Assembly (NCBI GenBank): GCA_026985495.1
Contig: JALSQJ010000017.1
Span: 1-19,456, forward strand
Direction: 5' to 3'
Length of the DNA: 19,456 nt
Source of the DNA: Campylobacteraceae bacterium
GTDB taxonomy: Bacteria > Campylobacterota > Campylobacteria > Campylobacterales > Sulfurovaceae
A program made the position numbers and the translations under genes. The notes beneath the pieces are model-generated. The model did not search any database, was not told where the DNA came from, and saw only the letters and a list, made by a program, of their open reading frames with translations. Below are positions 1 through 7,653 of the stretch, piece after piece. Each line of letters starts with the position of its first letter. The stretch's first letter is position 1.

Positions 1-49
1 AGTAATTTTAATAAAAAAAAATATTATTTAATATTTATATCTATTTACC

Positions 50-62
50 TATAATTTATAAT
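50..62 (+). promoter_or_regulatory. Candidate -10 region for the first EPS operon
   Basis: The first 127 bases contain no gene and are almost pure A/T. Two TATAAT hexamers occur at 50-55 and 57-62, about 65-75 bases ahead of the first gene. Either could be a -10 box, but in such AT-rich DNA this match is weak evidence. No terminator hairpin is visible here, so this operon could also continue from genes left of the window. Confidence 0.3.
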
Positions 63-127
63 ATTTTAATTCAATTTTAGTTAAAATATAGAAATATAGA
101 GATAATAAACTTTTAGTAGGATTTGAT

Positions 128-883
128 ATGACGTTTCCTGTGAAACAAAAAGATAAAGAGATTCAATTAGATAAGTCAAAAGTTCATTTTAAAACTGTTA
201 ATTTACTATTTAATTTAAAAAATAATATAGATTTTAACAATAAAAAGAGTGATAATAGCAGAGATTTAGAAGAGAATAATTTTAATCAATATAGCTCTTA
301 TACTAAATTTCAATATATACAAAAACGTATAGTTGATTTTGTAGTTGGTAGTGTACTCTTTTTGGTAACTCTTCCTGTAATGTTTTATGTTTTTTATAGG
401 GTTAAAAAAGAGTCTAAAGGTCCTATCTTATTTACCCAATCAAGAGTAGGATTAAATGGTAAAACATTCACTTGCTATAAATTTAGAAGTATGCATGTTA
501 ATAGTAAATTTAATCCCTATACTCAAGAGAATGATTCTCGTATTTTCCCTTTTGGAAATACTATGCGAAAGATGCGTATTGATGAGTTGCCACAGCTTAT
601 TAATGTGCTTAAAGGGGAGATGCACTTAATTGGTCCTAGAGCAGAGTGGGATATTTTAGTTGAAAAATATGAAAAAGTAATTCCAAACTATCATAAGCGT
701 CATTTAGTAGCTCCAGGTATTACAGGATTGGCACAGGTATGTTACCCTTATGGTAGAAATGTAGAGGATGCAATTAAAAAGTTAGAGTATGATATGGAAT
801 ATATTAAAAATTGGTCACTTTTTAAAGAGATTAAGGTGATGTGGAAAACTATTGAGGTCATTCTTGGTAAACGTGGTATGTGA
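128..883 (+). CDS. Undecaprenyl-phosphate phosphosugar transferase (bacterial sugar transferase family)
   Basis: This protein should transfer a sugar-1-phosphate from a nucleotide sugar to undecaprenyl phosphate in the inner membrane, the first step of repeat-unit assembly. The 251-residue protein has a polar N-terminal extension (1-60), one hydrophobic segment (about 70-92) preceded by the usual KR-x2-D start, and a cytoplasmic catalytic domain. Family motifs are KFRSM at 118-122, the catalytic Asp-Glu pair in DELPQ at 152-156, and GPR at 169-171. It lacks the four-helix N-terminal part of WcaJ-type enzymes, so it is closer to the short PglC/PssY form, with an unusual 60-residue leader. The ATG follows a good Shine-Dalgarno (AGTAGGA, about 115-121). 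It opens a co-directional run, with only 13 bases before the next gene. The family is certain; the sugar used is unknown. Confidence 0.92.
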   Translation: MTFPVKQKDKEIQLDKSKVHFKTVNLLFNLKNNIDFNNKKSDNSRDLEENNFNQYSSYTKFQYIQKRIVDFVVGSVLFLVTLPVMFYVFYRVKKESKGPILFTQSRVGLNGKTFTCYKFRSMHVNSKFNPYTQENDSRIFPFGNTMRKMRIDELPQLINVLKGEMHLIGPRAEWDILVEKYEKVIPNYHKRHLVAPGITGLAQVCYPYGRNVEDAIKKLEYDMEYIKNWSLFKEIKVMWKTIEVILGKRGM

Positions 884-896
884 TTTTTGATAGATA

Positions 897-1763
897 ATGT
901 ACTATCATATTAAAAAAAATATACTTCTACTCTATTTGATGATAGAGCAACTCTTTGGTGCTACTCTACTTTTTAAATCCTCTTTTGAAAAAGGGGTATA
1001 TTTAGAAACTCCTAAACGAAACTCAACACCAATATGGTGGCAAGAGATTAAAGGGAAAGATAATTCCAATTTCTCTTGGCCAATTAAGCTTCAAGATGGA
1101 AGTGGAACTTTTCAGATGATTACAAATGATGCCAATATTAGTGCCTATATAGAGAATTCGTTAGAAGAGGTTGAGGGTATTAATAGAACTAAAAGTCGTG
1201 TTCTTCATCAAACTATTAAGAAAAAAGAGCATGAGTATTCTCAAGACCCTTATGTTATCTATACTAAAGATAGAGAGCAGAAGCAACTCTATATTCGTTA
1301 CTCTTTAAAATTTCCTGCAAATTTAGCAAATATATTAGGTCGAGATGGTTGGTTAGCTTTTTCTGAATATAAGACAGCTAGTGATTATCGTTTAGCATTT
1401 TATATCTATTGCAATAGAGAGAAGAGTCTCTATTGGTATGCTCATGGTGACAATGTAGTACTTGATGATAGACCCTATAAAGAGTATTGGTCAAGAGAGA
1501 GCCATGAATCTGTTAAGGCTGGAGAGTGGATGGATATTGAGATATTTTGGAGTCGTAGTAAAAAAGATGATGGTCGTGTTTGGTTGGCTGTAGATGGAAA
1601 AGTGATTATTGATTATAGGGGAGCAACAAAGTTAAAAGAGCCTATTCATGAGATTATGCTCTTTACCAATTATGCATCAACTCCAATAGAGCAGTGGATA
1701 GATAATATAGAGATATGGGACAACTTTCCTTGTGGAGAGGGTAAAAGTTGTCATAAAAATTAG
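897..1763 (+). CDS. Secreted concanavalin A-like (heparin-lyase-I/polysaccharide lyase-like) protein
   Basis: This 288-residue protein starts with a hydrophobic signal peptide (about 1-22, possible cleavage after FGA) and is probably periplasmic or exported. The rest looks like a beta jelly roll of the concanavalin A/heparin lyase I type: a strand pair around LYIRYSLKFP, GRDGWLAFSEY, then GEWMDIEIFW, VWLAVDGKVIIDY and a closing strand with IDNIEIW. This fold is found in polysaccharide lyases and in non-catalytic binding proteins. I cannot assign catalytic residues from sequence alone. EPS loci often encode a lyase or hydrolase that trims or releases polymer (AlgL in alginate loci is a known example), and that is the inferred role here. 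The start lacks a clear Shine-Dalgarno and may be read by coupling from the gene 13 bases upstream. An in-frame ATG at 939 would damage the signal peptide, so 897 is preferred. Confidence 0.7.
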   Translation: MYYHIKKNILLLYLMIEQLFGATLLFKSSFEKGVYLETPKRNSTPIWWQEIKGKDNSNFSWPIKLQDGSGTFQMITNDANISAYIENSLEEVEGINRTKSRVLHQTIKKKEHEYSQDPYVIYTKDREQKQLYIRYSLKFPANLANILGRDGWLAFSEYKTASDYRLAFYIYCNREKSLYWYAHGDNVVLDDRPYKEYWSRESHESVKAGEWMDIEIFWSRSKKDDGRVWLAVDGKVIIDYRGATKLKEPIHEIMLFTNYASTPIEQWIDNIEIWDNFPCGEGKSCHKN

Positions 1764-1783
1764 ATTTAAAAAGGGTATTAATA

Positions 1784-4060
1784 ATGAAACTATTTATAAT
1801 TGGCTTATGGCTCTGTTTGAGCATTTCAACTGTTTATGCAACACTATATGAAGATGCAGAAGATGGAGTAACTACTAGGTGGAATATAAGTGATGCTACT
1901 CCTGCTAATGCAACTATAACCAATAATTATGATGCGACTACTCAGAGTAGAGTGATTGTTTTTCAAGGAACAAACTATGAGAATCAATATACCATAGGAG
2001 GTTTACCTAATAGTGATACTGCATGGAATGAACACAATAAACACTATTTTAAATGGAGTTTAAAGAGCAGTGAAGGGTTTTTAATTGATGTTATTTTGGA
2101 AACGACTAATGGATTACGCTATATTCGATATAGTGATGATGCTGTAGATTCAGGAAGCGATGGTGAGTATATCGGTCAAGGAGTAGGATATGAGGCATCT
2201 AATGGACAGTGGCATGAATATGGTAGAGATTTGGAGGCTGATTTAAAAGAGTTTGAACCAAATAATAGTATTGTTGCTGTAGATGGTTTACAGATTAGAG
2301 GTAGTTGTAGTATTGATAATATAGAGTTAACTGATACCCCTTTGGATAAACCTTTTATTATATATGAAGATGCAGAAGATGGGAAGATAAGTAGATGGAG
2401 TATTGTAGATGCTCAACCTGCTGGAGCAACCGTTAGTAATGTGCTAGATAGTGATTTAAATTCAAAAGTGATTTCTCTTCATGGGACAGATAGCTATGAA
2501 AATCAGTATCAACTAGGGGGTGCTTGGAACAACAGTCATAATTTTAATCTTCGATGGGATATGAAAACAACAGAAGGATTTATTGTTGATGTATATGTTA
2601 AGACAGCATTAGGAGATAGATATTTAAGATATGATGATAGTCCAGAGACAACTAAAGGTATTGATGGTGATACACTCTTCTATGGTTTAGGAAATTTTTC
2701 AACAAATGGGGTATGGCACACATATAGTAGAGATTTAGAAAAAGATTTAAAAGTCTTAGAACCTAATAATAAACTAGTATCGGTAGAGGCTTTTTTGATT
2801 CGAGCAAATTGCTATTTGGATAATATTGAACTTTTTAAAACCCCTTTTAAAGTATATGAGGATGCAGAAGATAATTCAACAATACGATGGCGTATCTATA
2901 ACACCTCTGGAGATGGTAATATTTCAAATATATATGACAATCAACTTCAAAGTAGGGTTATATCTCTTCATGGAACAAGTTCTGATACTCAATATATTGT
3001 TGGAGGAGACCTTTATGATGATTATGGGTGGAGGGATACAACTCATAATTATTTTAAGTGGAGTATGAAAAATAGTGATGGTTCTATTCTCTATTTAAAT
3101 GTTAAAACCTCTAATGGAAATAGATATATTAAATATGATAATAGTCCATTTTCACTATATGGTATTAATGGAGAAGATATACACTATGGATTAGGAGTAA
3201 ACTCTACAGATGATAACTGGCACACCTATATTAGAGATGTAGCTAATGATATTAAGAGAGTAGAACCCAATAATAATCTTATTTCAATAGAGGGTTTTTT
3301 AGTAATAGGTAATCTCTTGGTTGATGATATTGAACTATTTTCTATACTTCATCCTACAGGTCACGAAGCTGGATTGACCTTGACATTTGATGACCATGAT
3401 GTAGATGGATGGTATAGTGTAAGAGATATCTTTTTAGCTTACCAAATGAGTGCAACTTTTTTTGTTGACAAGTTTCATACTTTAACACAAAACGAGATTG
3501 ATAAGTTGACAACCTTAGCTCAAGATGGACACGAAATAGGGTGTCATACCTATAGTCATAAAGGAGTAGAGACTGACTTTCACAATGATGTAAATCGTAT
3601 TGATGAGTATATAAATGAGCAGATTGCCCCTGCATTAGATAATATGAAAGCAATGGGGTTCAACCCTACTAGTTTAGCGTACCCTTATGGAGAGCATGAG
3701 AGTAATTATGATGAAGCAGTAAGAGCTTACTTTCCTTATTTAAGAACAACAGCATCGGATAATGAGAGAAGACTCTATCAATTAAATGAGATATTTCATA
3801 AGAGAGGTAGGGGATATAAAATTCTTGCAGGAGATGGAATAGATAACTCTTATAATAATAGTTTAGAGGAGATAAAAGAGGCATTTATTAAAGCGAGTAG
3901 AGAGGGAGAAATTATTACACTCTATGCACATCAAATTTTAGATGACCCTAATAATCCCTATGCTATATCAGCTAGTAGGCTTCAAAAAATTATTCAACTA
4001 TCAAAAGAGTTGGGGTTAAAATCTTATAGATTTAAAGAGTCATATTTAGTTAATAATTAG
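1784..4060 (+). CDS. Secreted polysaccharide deacetylase (NodB/CE4) with three tandem N-terminal jelly-roll-like domains
   Basis: The 758-residue protein has a signal peptide (1-19, cleavage after VYA). Three tandem copies of a ~160-residue domain follow (about 22-185, 194-352, 358-519), each opening with YEDAED and closing with a (D/N)IEL strand. The NodB homology domain is at about 529-755. Visible CE4 motifs are TFDD at 534-537, HTYSH at 588-592 (metal-binding histidines), YPYG at 633-636 and LYAH at 713-716. Such enzymes remove N- or O-acetyl groups from polysaccharides. Two motif variations are notable: TFDD is followed by HD rather than G, and the Arg usually ahead of the PY motif is absent. 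The triple domain is probably carbohydrate-binding and would hold the enzyme on the polymer; I do not know a name for it. The ATG follows AAGGG at 1771-1775. It lies 20 bases after the lyase-like gene, and both are predicted to be exported. Confidence 0.85.
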   Translation: MKLFIIGLWLCLSISTVYATLYEDAEDGVTTRWNISDATPANATITNNYDATTQSRVIVFQGTNYENQYTIGGLPNSDTAWNEHNKHYFKWSLKSSEGFLIDVILETTNGLRYIRYSDDAVDSGSDGEYIGQGVGYEASNGQWHEYGRDLEADLKEFEPNNSIVAVDGLQIRGSCSIDNIELTDTPLDKPFIIYEDAEDGKISRWSIVDAQPAGATVSNVLDSDLNSKVISLHGTDSYENQYQLGGAWNNSHNFNLRWDMKTTEGFIVDVYVKTALGDRYLRYDDSPETTKGIDGDTLFYGLGNFSTNGVWHTYSRDLEKDLKVLEPNNKLVSVEAFLIRANCYLDNIELFKTPFKVYEDAEDNSTIRWRIYNTSGDGNISNIYDNQLQSRVISLHGTSSDTQYIVGGDLYDDYGWRDTTHNYFKWSMKNSDGSILYLNVKTSNGNRYIKYDNSPFSLYGINGEDIHYGLGVNSTDDNWHTYIRDVANDIKRVEPNNNLISIEGFLVIGNLLVDDIELFSILHPTGHEAGLTLTFDDHDVDGWYSVRDIFLAYQMSATFFVDKFHTLTQNEIDKLTTLAQDGHEIGCHTYSHKGVETDFHNDVNRIDEYINEQIAPALDNMKAMGFNPTSLAYPYGEHESNYDEAVRAYFPYLRTTASDNERRLYQLNEIFHKRGRGYKILAGDGIDNSYNNSLEEIKEAFIKASREGEIITLYAHQILDDPNNPYAISASRLQKIIQLSKELGLKSYRFKESYLVNN
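1847..3340 (+). repeat. Three tandem in-frame copies of a ~160-codon domain
   Basis: Copies lie at about 1847-2338, 2363-2839 and 2855-3340 within the deacetylase gene. Each encodes the same ordered landmarks: YEDAED, S(K/R)VI, an (EN/DT)QY...GG stretch, a WSLK/WDMK/WSMK strand, RY(I/L)(R/K)YD-like, GLG or GVG, WH(T/E)Y-x-RD, EPNN, and a final (D/N)IEL. The copies have diverged clearly at DNA level, so the duplication is old and recombination between them is unlikely to be frequent. The third copy carries AEDN in place of AEDG. Confidence 0.85.
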
Positions 4061-4086
4061 GTTAATATCATAAAATAGGAGTATAT

Positions 4087-5133
4087 TTGAAAATACTTGT
4101 AACAGGAACAGCAGGATTTATTGGGTACCATTTGGCAAAAAAGCTTCTTGAGAGAGGTGATGAAGTTATTGGATTAGACAATATAAATGACTACTATGAT
4201 GTAGAGTTAAAATATGCAAGACTTAAGCAGTTAGGTATAGATAGAGAAGATATAATTGATGATGAGGTTATTAACTCATCAACGTTTAAACATAAATTTA
4301 TTAAAACCGATTTAGTAAATAGTTCCATAATAGATCAACTTTTTGAATTAGAACAATTTGATGCTGTTTGTCATCTTGCAGCACAAGCAGGGGTGCGTTA
4401 CTCTATTGAAAATCCAAGAGCATATATTGACTCTAATATTGTTGGTTTTATGAATATCTTAGAAGCGTGTCGAAATTATGGTGTTAAAAACCTATCTTAT
4501 GCAAGTAGTTCTAGTGTCTATGGACTAAATAAATCTCAACCATTTAAGACAACTGACGGAACAAATCACCCCGTTAGTCTCTACGCTGCAACAAAAAAAT
4601 CAAATGAGTTGATGGCTCATACCTATAGTCATCTATATAATATCTCAACAACAGGTTTACGCTTTTTTACTGTCTATGGACCATGGGGAAGACCAGATAT
4701 GGCTCCAATGCTTTTTGCAGATGCCATCACAAATAATAGAGCTATAAAAGTCTTTAACCATGGTAATATGAGCCGAGATTTTACCTATATTGATGATATT
4801 GTAGAGGGAGTAATTAAAATAATTGATAATCCTGCTAAATCAGATAGTAGTTGGAGTGCGTATAATCCAATGCCAAATAGCTCTTTGGCACCTTATAAAA
4901 TATATAATATTGGAAATAATGCACCTGTGAAGCTTATGGATTTTATCTCTGAAATTGAGAACTCTTTAGGTAGAGTTGCAGAGAAAAATTTTATGGAGAT
5001 GCAAGATGGAGATGTAGAGTCAACCTATGCAGATACTTCTGAGCTTATTAAAACATTTAACTATAAACCATATACTCCATTAGATAGAGGAGTTAAAGAG
5101 TTTATTCAGTGGTTTATAGCTTACAATAGATAA
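4087..5133 (+). CDS. NAD-dependent epimerase, probable UDP-glucuronate 4-epimerase
   Basis: This extended short-chain dehydrogenase/reductase would convert UDP-glucuronate to UDP-galacturonate in the cytoplasm, supplying an acidic sugar for the polymer. The 348-residue protein has the Rossmann NAD-binding motif TGTAGFIG (6-13), AAQAGVRYSIENP (about 98-110, typical of UDP-glucuronate epimerases rather than GalE), SSSVYG (141-146) and the catalytic Tyr-x3-Lys at Y166/K170. The insert around APYKIYNIGNN also fits the glucuronate subgroup. A related 4-epimerase substrate cannot be excluded. The start codon is TTG at 4087, chosen because AATAGGAG sits at about 4074-4081 and the Rossmann strand MKILVTG begins there. 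It is the last gene of the first operon and converges on the Wzc-type gene, with 23 bases between the two stop codons. Confidence 0.88.
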   Translation: MKILVTGTAGFIGYHLAKKLLERGDEVIGLDNINDYYDVELKYARLKQLGIDREDIIDDEVINSSTFKHKFIKTDLVNSSIIDQLFELEQFDAVCHLAAQAGVRYSIENPRAYIDSNIVGFMNILEACRNYGVKNLSYASSSSVYGLNKSQPFKTTDGTNHPVSLYAATKKSNELMAHTYSHLYNISTTGLRFFTVYGPWGRPDMAPMLFADAITNNRAIKVFNHGNMSRDFTYIDDIVEGVIKIIDNPAKSDSSWSAYNPMPNSSLAPYKIYNIGNNAPVKLMDFISEIENSLGRVAEKNFMEMQDGDVESTYADTSELIKTFNYKPYTPLDRGVKEFIQWFIAYNR

Positions 5134-5149
5134 AAGATACTAAAATTGA

Positions 5150-5170
5150 ATGGAGATTAAGACTCTCCAT
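5150..5170. terminator. Possible shared hairpin between convergent genes
   Basis: ATGGAGA (5150-5156) pairs with TCTCCAT (5164-5170) around a 7-base loop. It lies between the convergent epimerase and Wzc-type genes and overlaps the last codons of the latter. There is no T-run on either side, so it is a weak candidate for a terminator. Confidence 0.3.
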
Positions 5171-7460
5171 ATCCATATCCGTATCCATATGCTTTTTTAG
5201 TGGAGCTACTTGCATTTAAAACAAGACCAACATTCTCTATACTATTTTTTTTAAGTAGGGAGTGAAGTGCTTCAAAAAAACTCTTTTCAGTAAAGTTCTC
5301 TCTAGTAATAATTAGGTTGAAATCGGCAATTTTCATAAGAGGTATGCTATCACTGACTAAACCTATTGGTGCAGAGTCAATAACAATGTAGTCGTAACGA
5401 CTCTTTAGTATATCTAGTAGTTCTGTTAATCGTGATGATAGAATTAACTCAGAGGGATTATTTGGAATTGGTCCAGATGCAATTAGGTGTAAATTTGTAT
5501 ATTCTGTTGCAAATACAATCTCTTGTAGGCTATCTTCTCCTTTTAAGTAGGAACTCATACCTTTGTTATTTTGTAAATTGAAATAGTTATGTAGGCTTGG
5601 TTTTCTTAAATCAAGACTAAGAACAACTGTTTTATGTCCTGCCATTTGAAGAATTGAAGCAAGGTTGGCAGTTGTTGTTGTTTTTCCTTCACCTGCAATA
5701 GTTGAAGTAACTACAATAATTTTTGCTAAATTAGAGTTATCTTTTTTAGGTAAGTTTGTACGTAGTGTACGAAAACTTTCTGAAAATGGAGATGAGGAGT
5801 TTTTGTAAACCTCTAAATTTATATCTTTTTGATTAAGTTTTGGAATAACTCCGTAAAGTGAAATGTCAGTTAACTCTTTTATCTCATTTAAATTATTTAG
5901 TTTATTGTTAAATGCATGTAGAGTTGTTGCAAGAATGATAGATAGTATAAGACCTATTATTGGAGCAACAACAATCATTAAAGCTCGTTTAGGCTTAATA
6001 GGTCTATCTTGGGTATGTGCATTATCTATTATTTTATAGTCAGAGAGTGTTGAGACAATAAGAAGTTCACTTTCAGTTTTTTTCTTTAATAGATAATCAT
6101 ACATGGTAGAGCTAACCTTGTAGTCTCTGTTTATATTTACTATTTTTTTCTCTTTGGTTGGTAGGGTTGCTATCTGTTGCTCATATGAGATTTTTTGCTC
6201 TTTTAGAAAACTATTTTTTTGTATGAAAGAGGTTTTTAGATTTTGTAGATTAAAGAGAATTTTTCTTTTTATGTTGCTAATCTGTTTTCTAATATTGATT
6301 AGCTTAGGATATTGATTGGTAAACTCCGTAGATAGCTCTCCCTCTTGAAGTTGTAGTGTTTGAAGTGAGGTGATAAGCTTTAATGTTGGTCTATCATTAA
6401 GTTCAATGAGTGAGGGTGCAATGGAGTCTAAATTGTTATTGTGTTTAACATAAACAATAAGATTGTTTAATAGTTTCTCTTTTAATAGGTTTTCAGAGAT
6501 TTGAATCTCTATACGACTTAGTTTGTCAATATAGGACTTTGATTGAAGAGAGGGTTCTGTAATTTTATTTTTAATTTTAAATTTTTTTAATCTATCTTCT
6601 GAGCTTTCTAGTTTTGAGCGTATATAGGTAAGCTCTTTATTAATAAAGGTTAGGACTTTATTGTTCTGTTCATTTTTCATATTGATACTCTGTTCAATAA
6701 ATGATTGCATAATAGCATTTAGATACGCCTCAGAACGTTTAGGAATAGTATCTTCAAATGAGAGTTTAATAAGTGGTGCATTTTGATTTATTTGAGATAT
6801 AGAGAGCTGTTTTGAGATGATAGTATCGTAAACTTTTCTTTTGTTTCCTAATAGAGTGAATTTTAAAGGGGCATTAAATTCTCTTTTTTTCTCTATAGTA
6901 AATGTGAAATCTGCTGTTTTTATCTTCTCTCCATAGTGGTAGATATGGGTTTGAGATAGTGAGGTGAAATTTGTTTTAGGAAATAGATTAAATATAGAGC
7001 TATCATAACTCAAGGTAAAACCACTATTTTTAGGAGTAATAATAATTTTTTTATTGATAATTTTAGGGTTGTATATGGTGATATTATCAACTTTTATAGG
7101 AGTATCTTGATATAGTTCAACATCTTTATAGTTTATATGTTTATAAAATTTAGTTTCAAAATTTACTTTTTTTAGAGCCTCTTTATGGATTAAAAATGTT
7201 TTTAAAATCTCTATCTCTTTTTCAATTTTTTCACCTCCACTAAAAGATAGTGCATTTAGTAAAAAATCATTAGGTGAACTATTTTTAGATTTTGATTCTA
7301 TCTCTAAAATACTACTTGTAGTGTAGATAGATGGTTTGAAATATAAACTAAGAGCCATTAAGAGTGTAGATATGAGCATAAATGATAAAATTAACCACTT
7401 ATATCGCTTTATTATATTGAAAAAATTTTCGAGATTTAACTCTCCATTTTGTTGTTGCAT
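5157..7460 (-). CDS. Wzc-type polysaccharide co-polymerase / tyrosine autokinase (BY-kinase)
   Basis: This inner-membrane protein should regulate chain length and export of the polysaccharide through cycles of tyrosine autophosphorylation. The 767-residue protein has a Wzz-type N-terminal domain with a first membrane helix (about 21-41), a long periplasmic part rich in coiled-coil character (about 250-440), a proline-containing segment (RPIKPKRA) leading into the second membrane helix (about 493-515), and a fused cytoplasmic kinase. Kinase motifs are Walker A AGEGKTT (589-595), Walker A' LDLRKP (616-621) and Walker B YIVIDSAP (691-698). The tail is a run of four alternating Tyr and Gly residues (Y758, 760, 762, 764), the phosphorylation cluster. 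The fused form resembles proteobacterial Wzc rather than the split CapA/CapB type. The ATG follows AAGGA (minus strand, 7475-7471). The gene is reversed relative to all other locus genes and appears monocistronic. Confidence 0.93.
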   Translation of the reverse strand: MQQQNGELNLENFFNIIKRYKWLILSFMLISTLLMALSLYFKPSIYTTSSILEIESKSKNSSPNDFLLNALSFSGGEKIEKEIEILKTFLIHKEALKKVNFETKFYKHINYKDVELYQDTPIKVDNITIYNPKIINKKIIITPKNSGFTLSYDSSIFNLFPKTNFTSLSQTHIYHYGEKIKTADFTFTIEKKREFNAPLKFTLLGNKRKVYDTIISKQLSISQINQNAPLIKLSFEDTIPKRSEAYLNAIMQSFIEQSINMKNEQNNKVLTFINKELTYIRSKLESSEDRLKKFKIKNKITEPSLQSKSYIDKLSRIEIQISENLLKEKLLNNLIVYVKHNNNLDSIAPSLIELNDRPTLKLITSLQTLQLQEGELSTEFTNQYPKLINIRKQISNIKRKILFNLQNLKTSFIQKNSFLKEQKISYEQQIATLPTKEKKIVNINRDYKVSSTMYDYLLKKKTESELLIVSTLSDYKIIDNAHTQDRPIKPKRALMIVVAPIIGLILSIILATTLHAFNNKLNNLNEIKELTDISLYGVIPKLNQKDINLEVYKNSSSPFSESFRTLRTNLPKKDNSNLAKIIVVTSTIAGEGKTTTTANLASILQMAGHKTVVLSLDLRKPSLHNYFNLQNNKGMSSYLKGEDSLQEIVFATEYTNLHLIASGPIPNNPSELILSSRLTELLDILKSRYDYIVIDSAPIGLVSDSIPLMKIADFNLIITRENFTEKSFFEALHSLLKKNSIENVGLVLNASSSTKKAYGYGYGYGES
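5166..5189 (-). repeat. Four 6-bp units encoding the Tyr-Gly tail of the kinase
   Basis: On the plus strand the units are TCCATA, TCCATA, TCCGTA, TCCATA. On the coding strand each unit encodes one Tyr-Gly pair. Gain or loss of a unit would keep the frame and change the number of phosphorylatable tyrosines. One unit differs at a single silent base (TAC instead of TAT). Confidence 0.8.
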
Positions 7461-7495
7461 CTTAAAACATTCCTTATTAATTATAAAATTAAAAT

Positions 7496-7504
7496 ATTAT
7501 ATCA
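7496..7504 (-). promoter_or_regulatory. Extended -10 promoter of the Wzc-type gene
   Basis: On the minus strand the sequence reads TGATATAAT: a perfect TATAAT -10 (7501-7496) with an upstream TG (extended -10). It lies about 36 bases ahead of the kinase ATG at 7460. No good -35 box is seen. A TTAACAAT box (7511-7518) begins 9 bp upstream of the hexamer. Confidence 0.55.
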
Positions 7505-7510
7505 TATTAT

Positions 7511-7608
7511 TTAACAATTTATGATAATAATCTTTATATTTCTTTGTTATTAAGATTAACAATTATCTATAATATTATTAATTGTTAAAAAAAGTTTATA
7601 TTAACAAT
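7511..7608. promoter_or_regulatory. TTAACAAT box array between divergent promoters (candidate operator)
   Basis: TTAACAAT occurs at 7511-7518, 7556-7563 and 7601-7608, at exactly 45-bp intervals. An inverted copy, ATTGTTAA, lies at 7581-7588. The middle direct copy and the inverted copy form a 10-bp inverted repeat (7556-7565 with 7579-7588, 13-base spacer). A further TTGTTA half-site is at 7544-7549. The outer copies sit 9 and 8 bp from the -10 hexamers of the kinase and flippase promoters. This is seen in the sequence; regulator binding is inferred. Confidence 0.5.
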
Positions 7609-7613
7609 AGATA

Positions 7614-7622
7614 TGTTATACT
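7614..7622 (+). promoter_or_regulatory. Extended -10 promoter of the flippase operon
   Basis: TGTTATACT is an extended -10 box (TG, one base, TATACT at 7617-7622), 31 bases ahead of the flippase ATG at 7654. A TTAACAAT box (7601-7608) ends 8 bp upstream of the hexamer, in the spacer/-35 region. No canonical -35 is seen. Confidence 0.55.
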
Positions 7623-7653
7623 GTTTTTTTATGTTAATTGGAGAGTATGTTTA

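Noticed and set aside
1..127. Direct AT-rich repeats before the first gene as a regulatory array
   Set aside because: The short TATAGA/TATAAT-like runs are expected in almost pure A/T DNA. No regular spacing or inverted pair was found, unlike the 7511-7608 region.
2826..3068. Alternative-frame open reading frame in the third repeat
   Set aside because: It overlaps a conserved repeat in the real frame, and its protein has no recognisable features.
3354..3884. Minus-strand open frames within the deacetylase gene
   Set aside because: They have no ribosome site and no recognisable protein features. The plus strand carries clear NodB motifs over the same bases.
7582..7653. Longer N-terminus for the flippase (start at 7582)
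   Set aside because: No ribosome site at 7582, and this start lies upstream of the predicted promoter at 7614-7622. The ATG at 7654 has GGAGA at 7640-7644 and begins the normal first helix.
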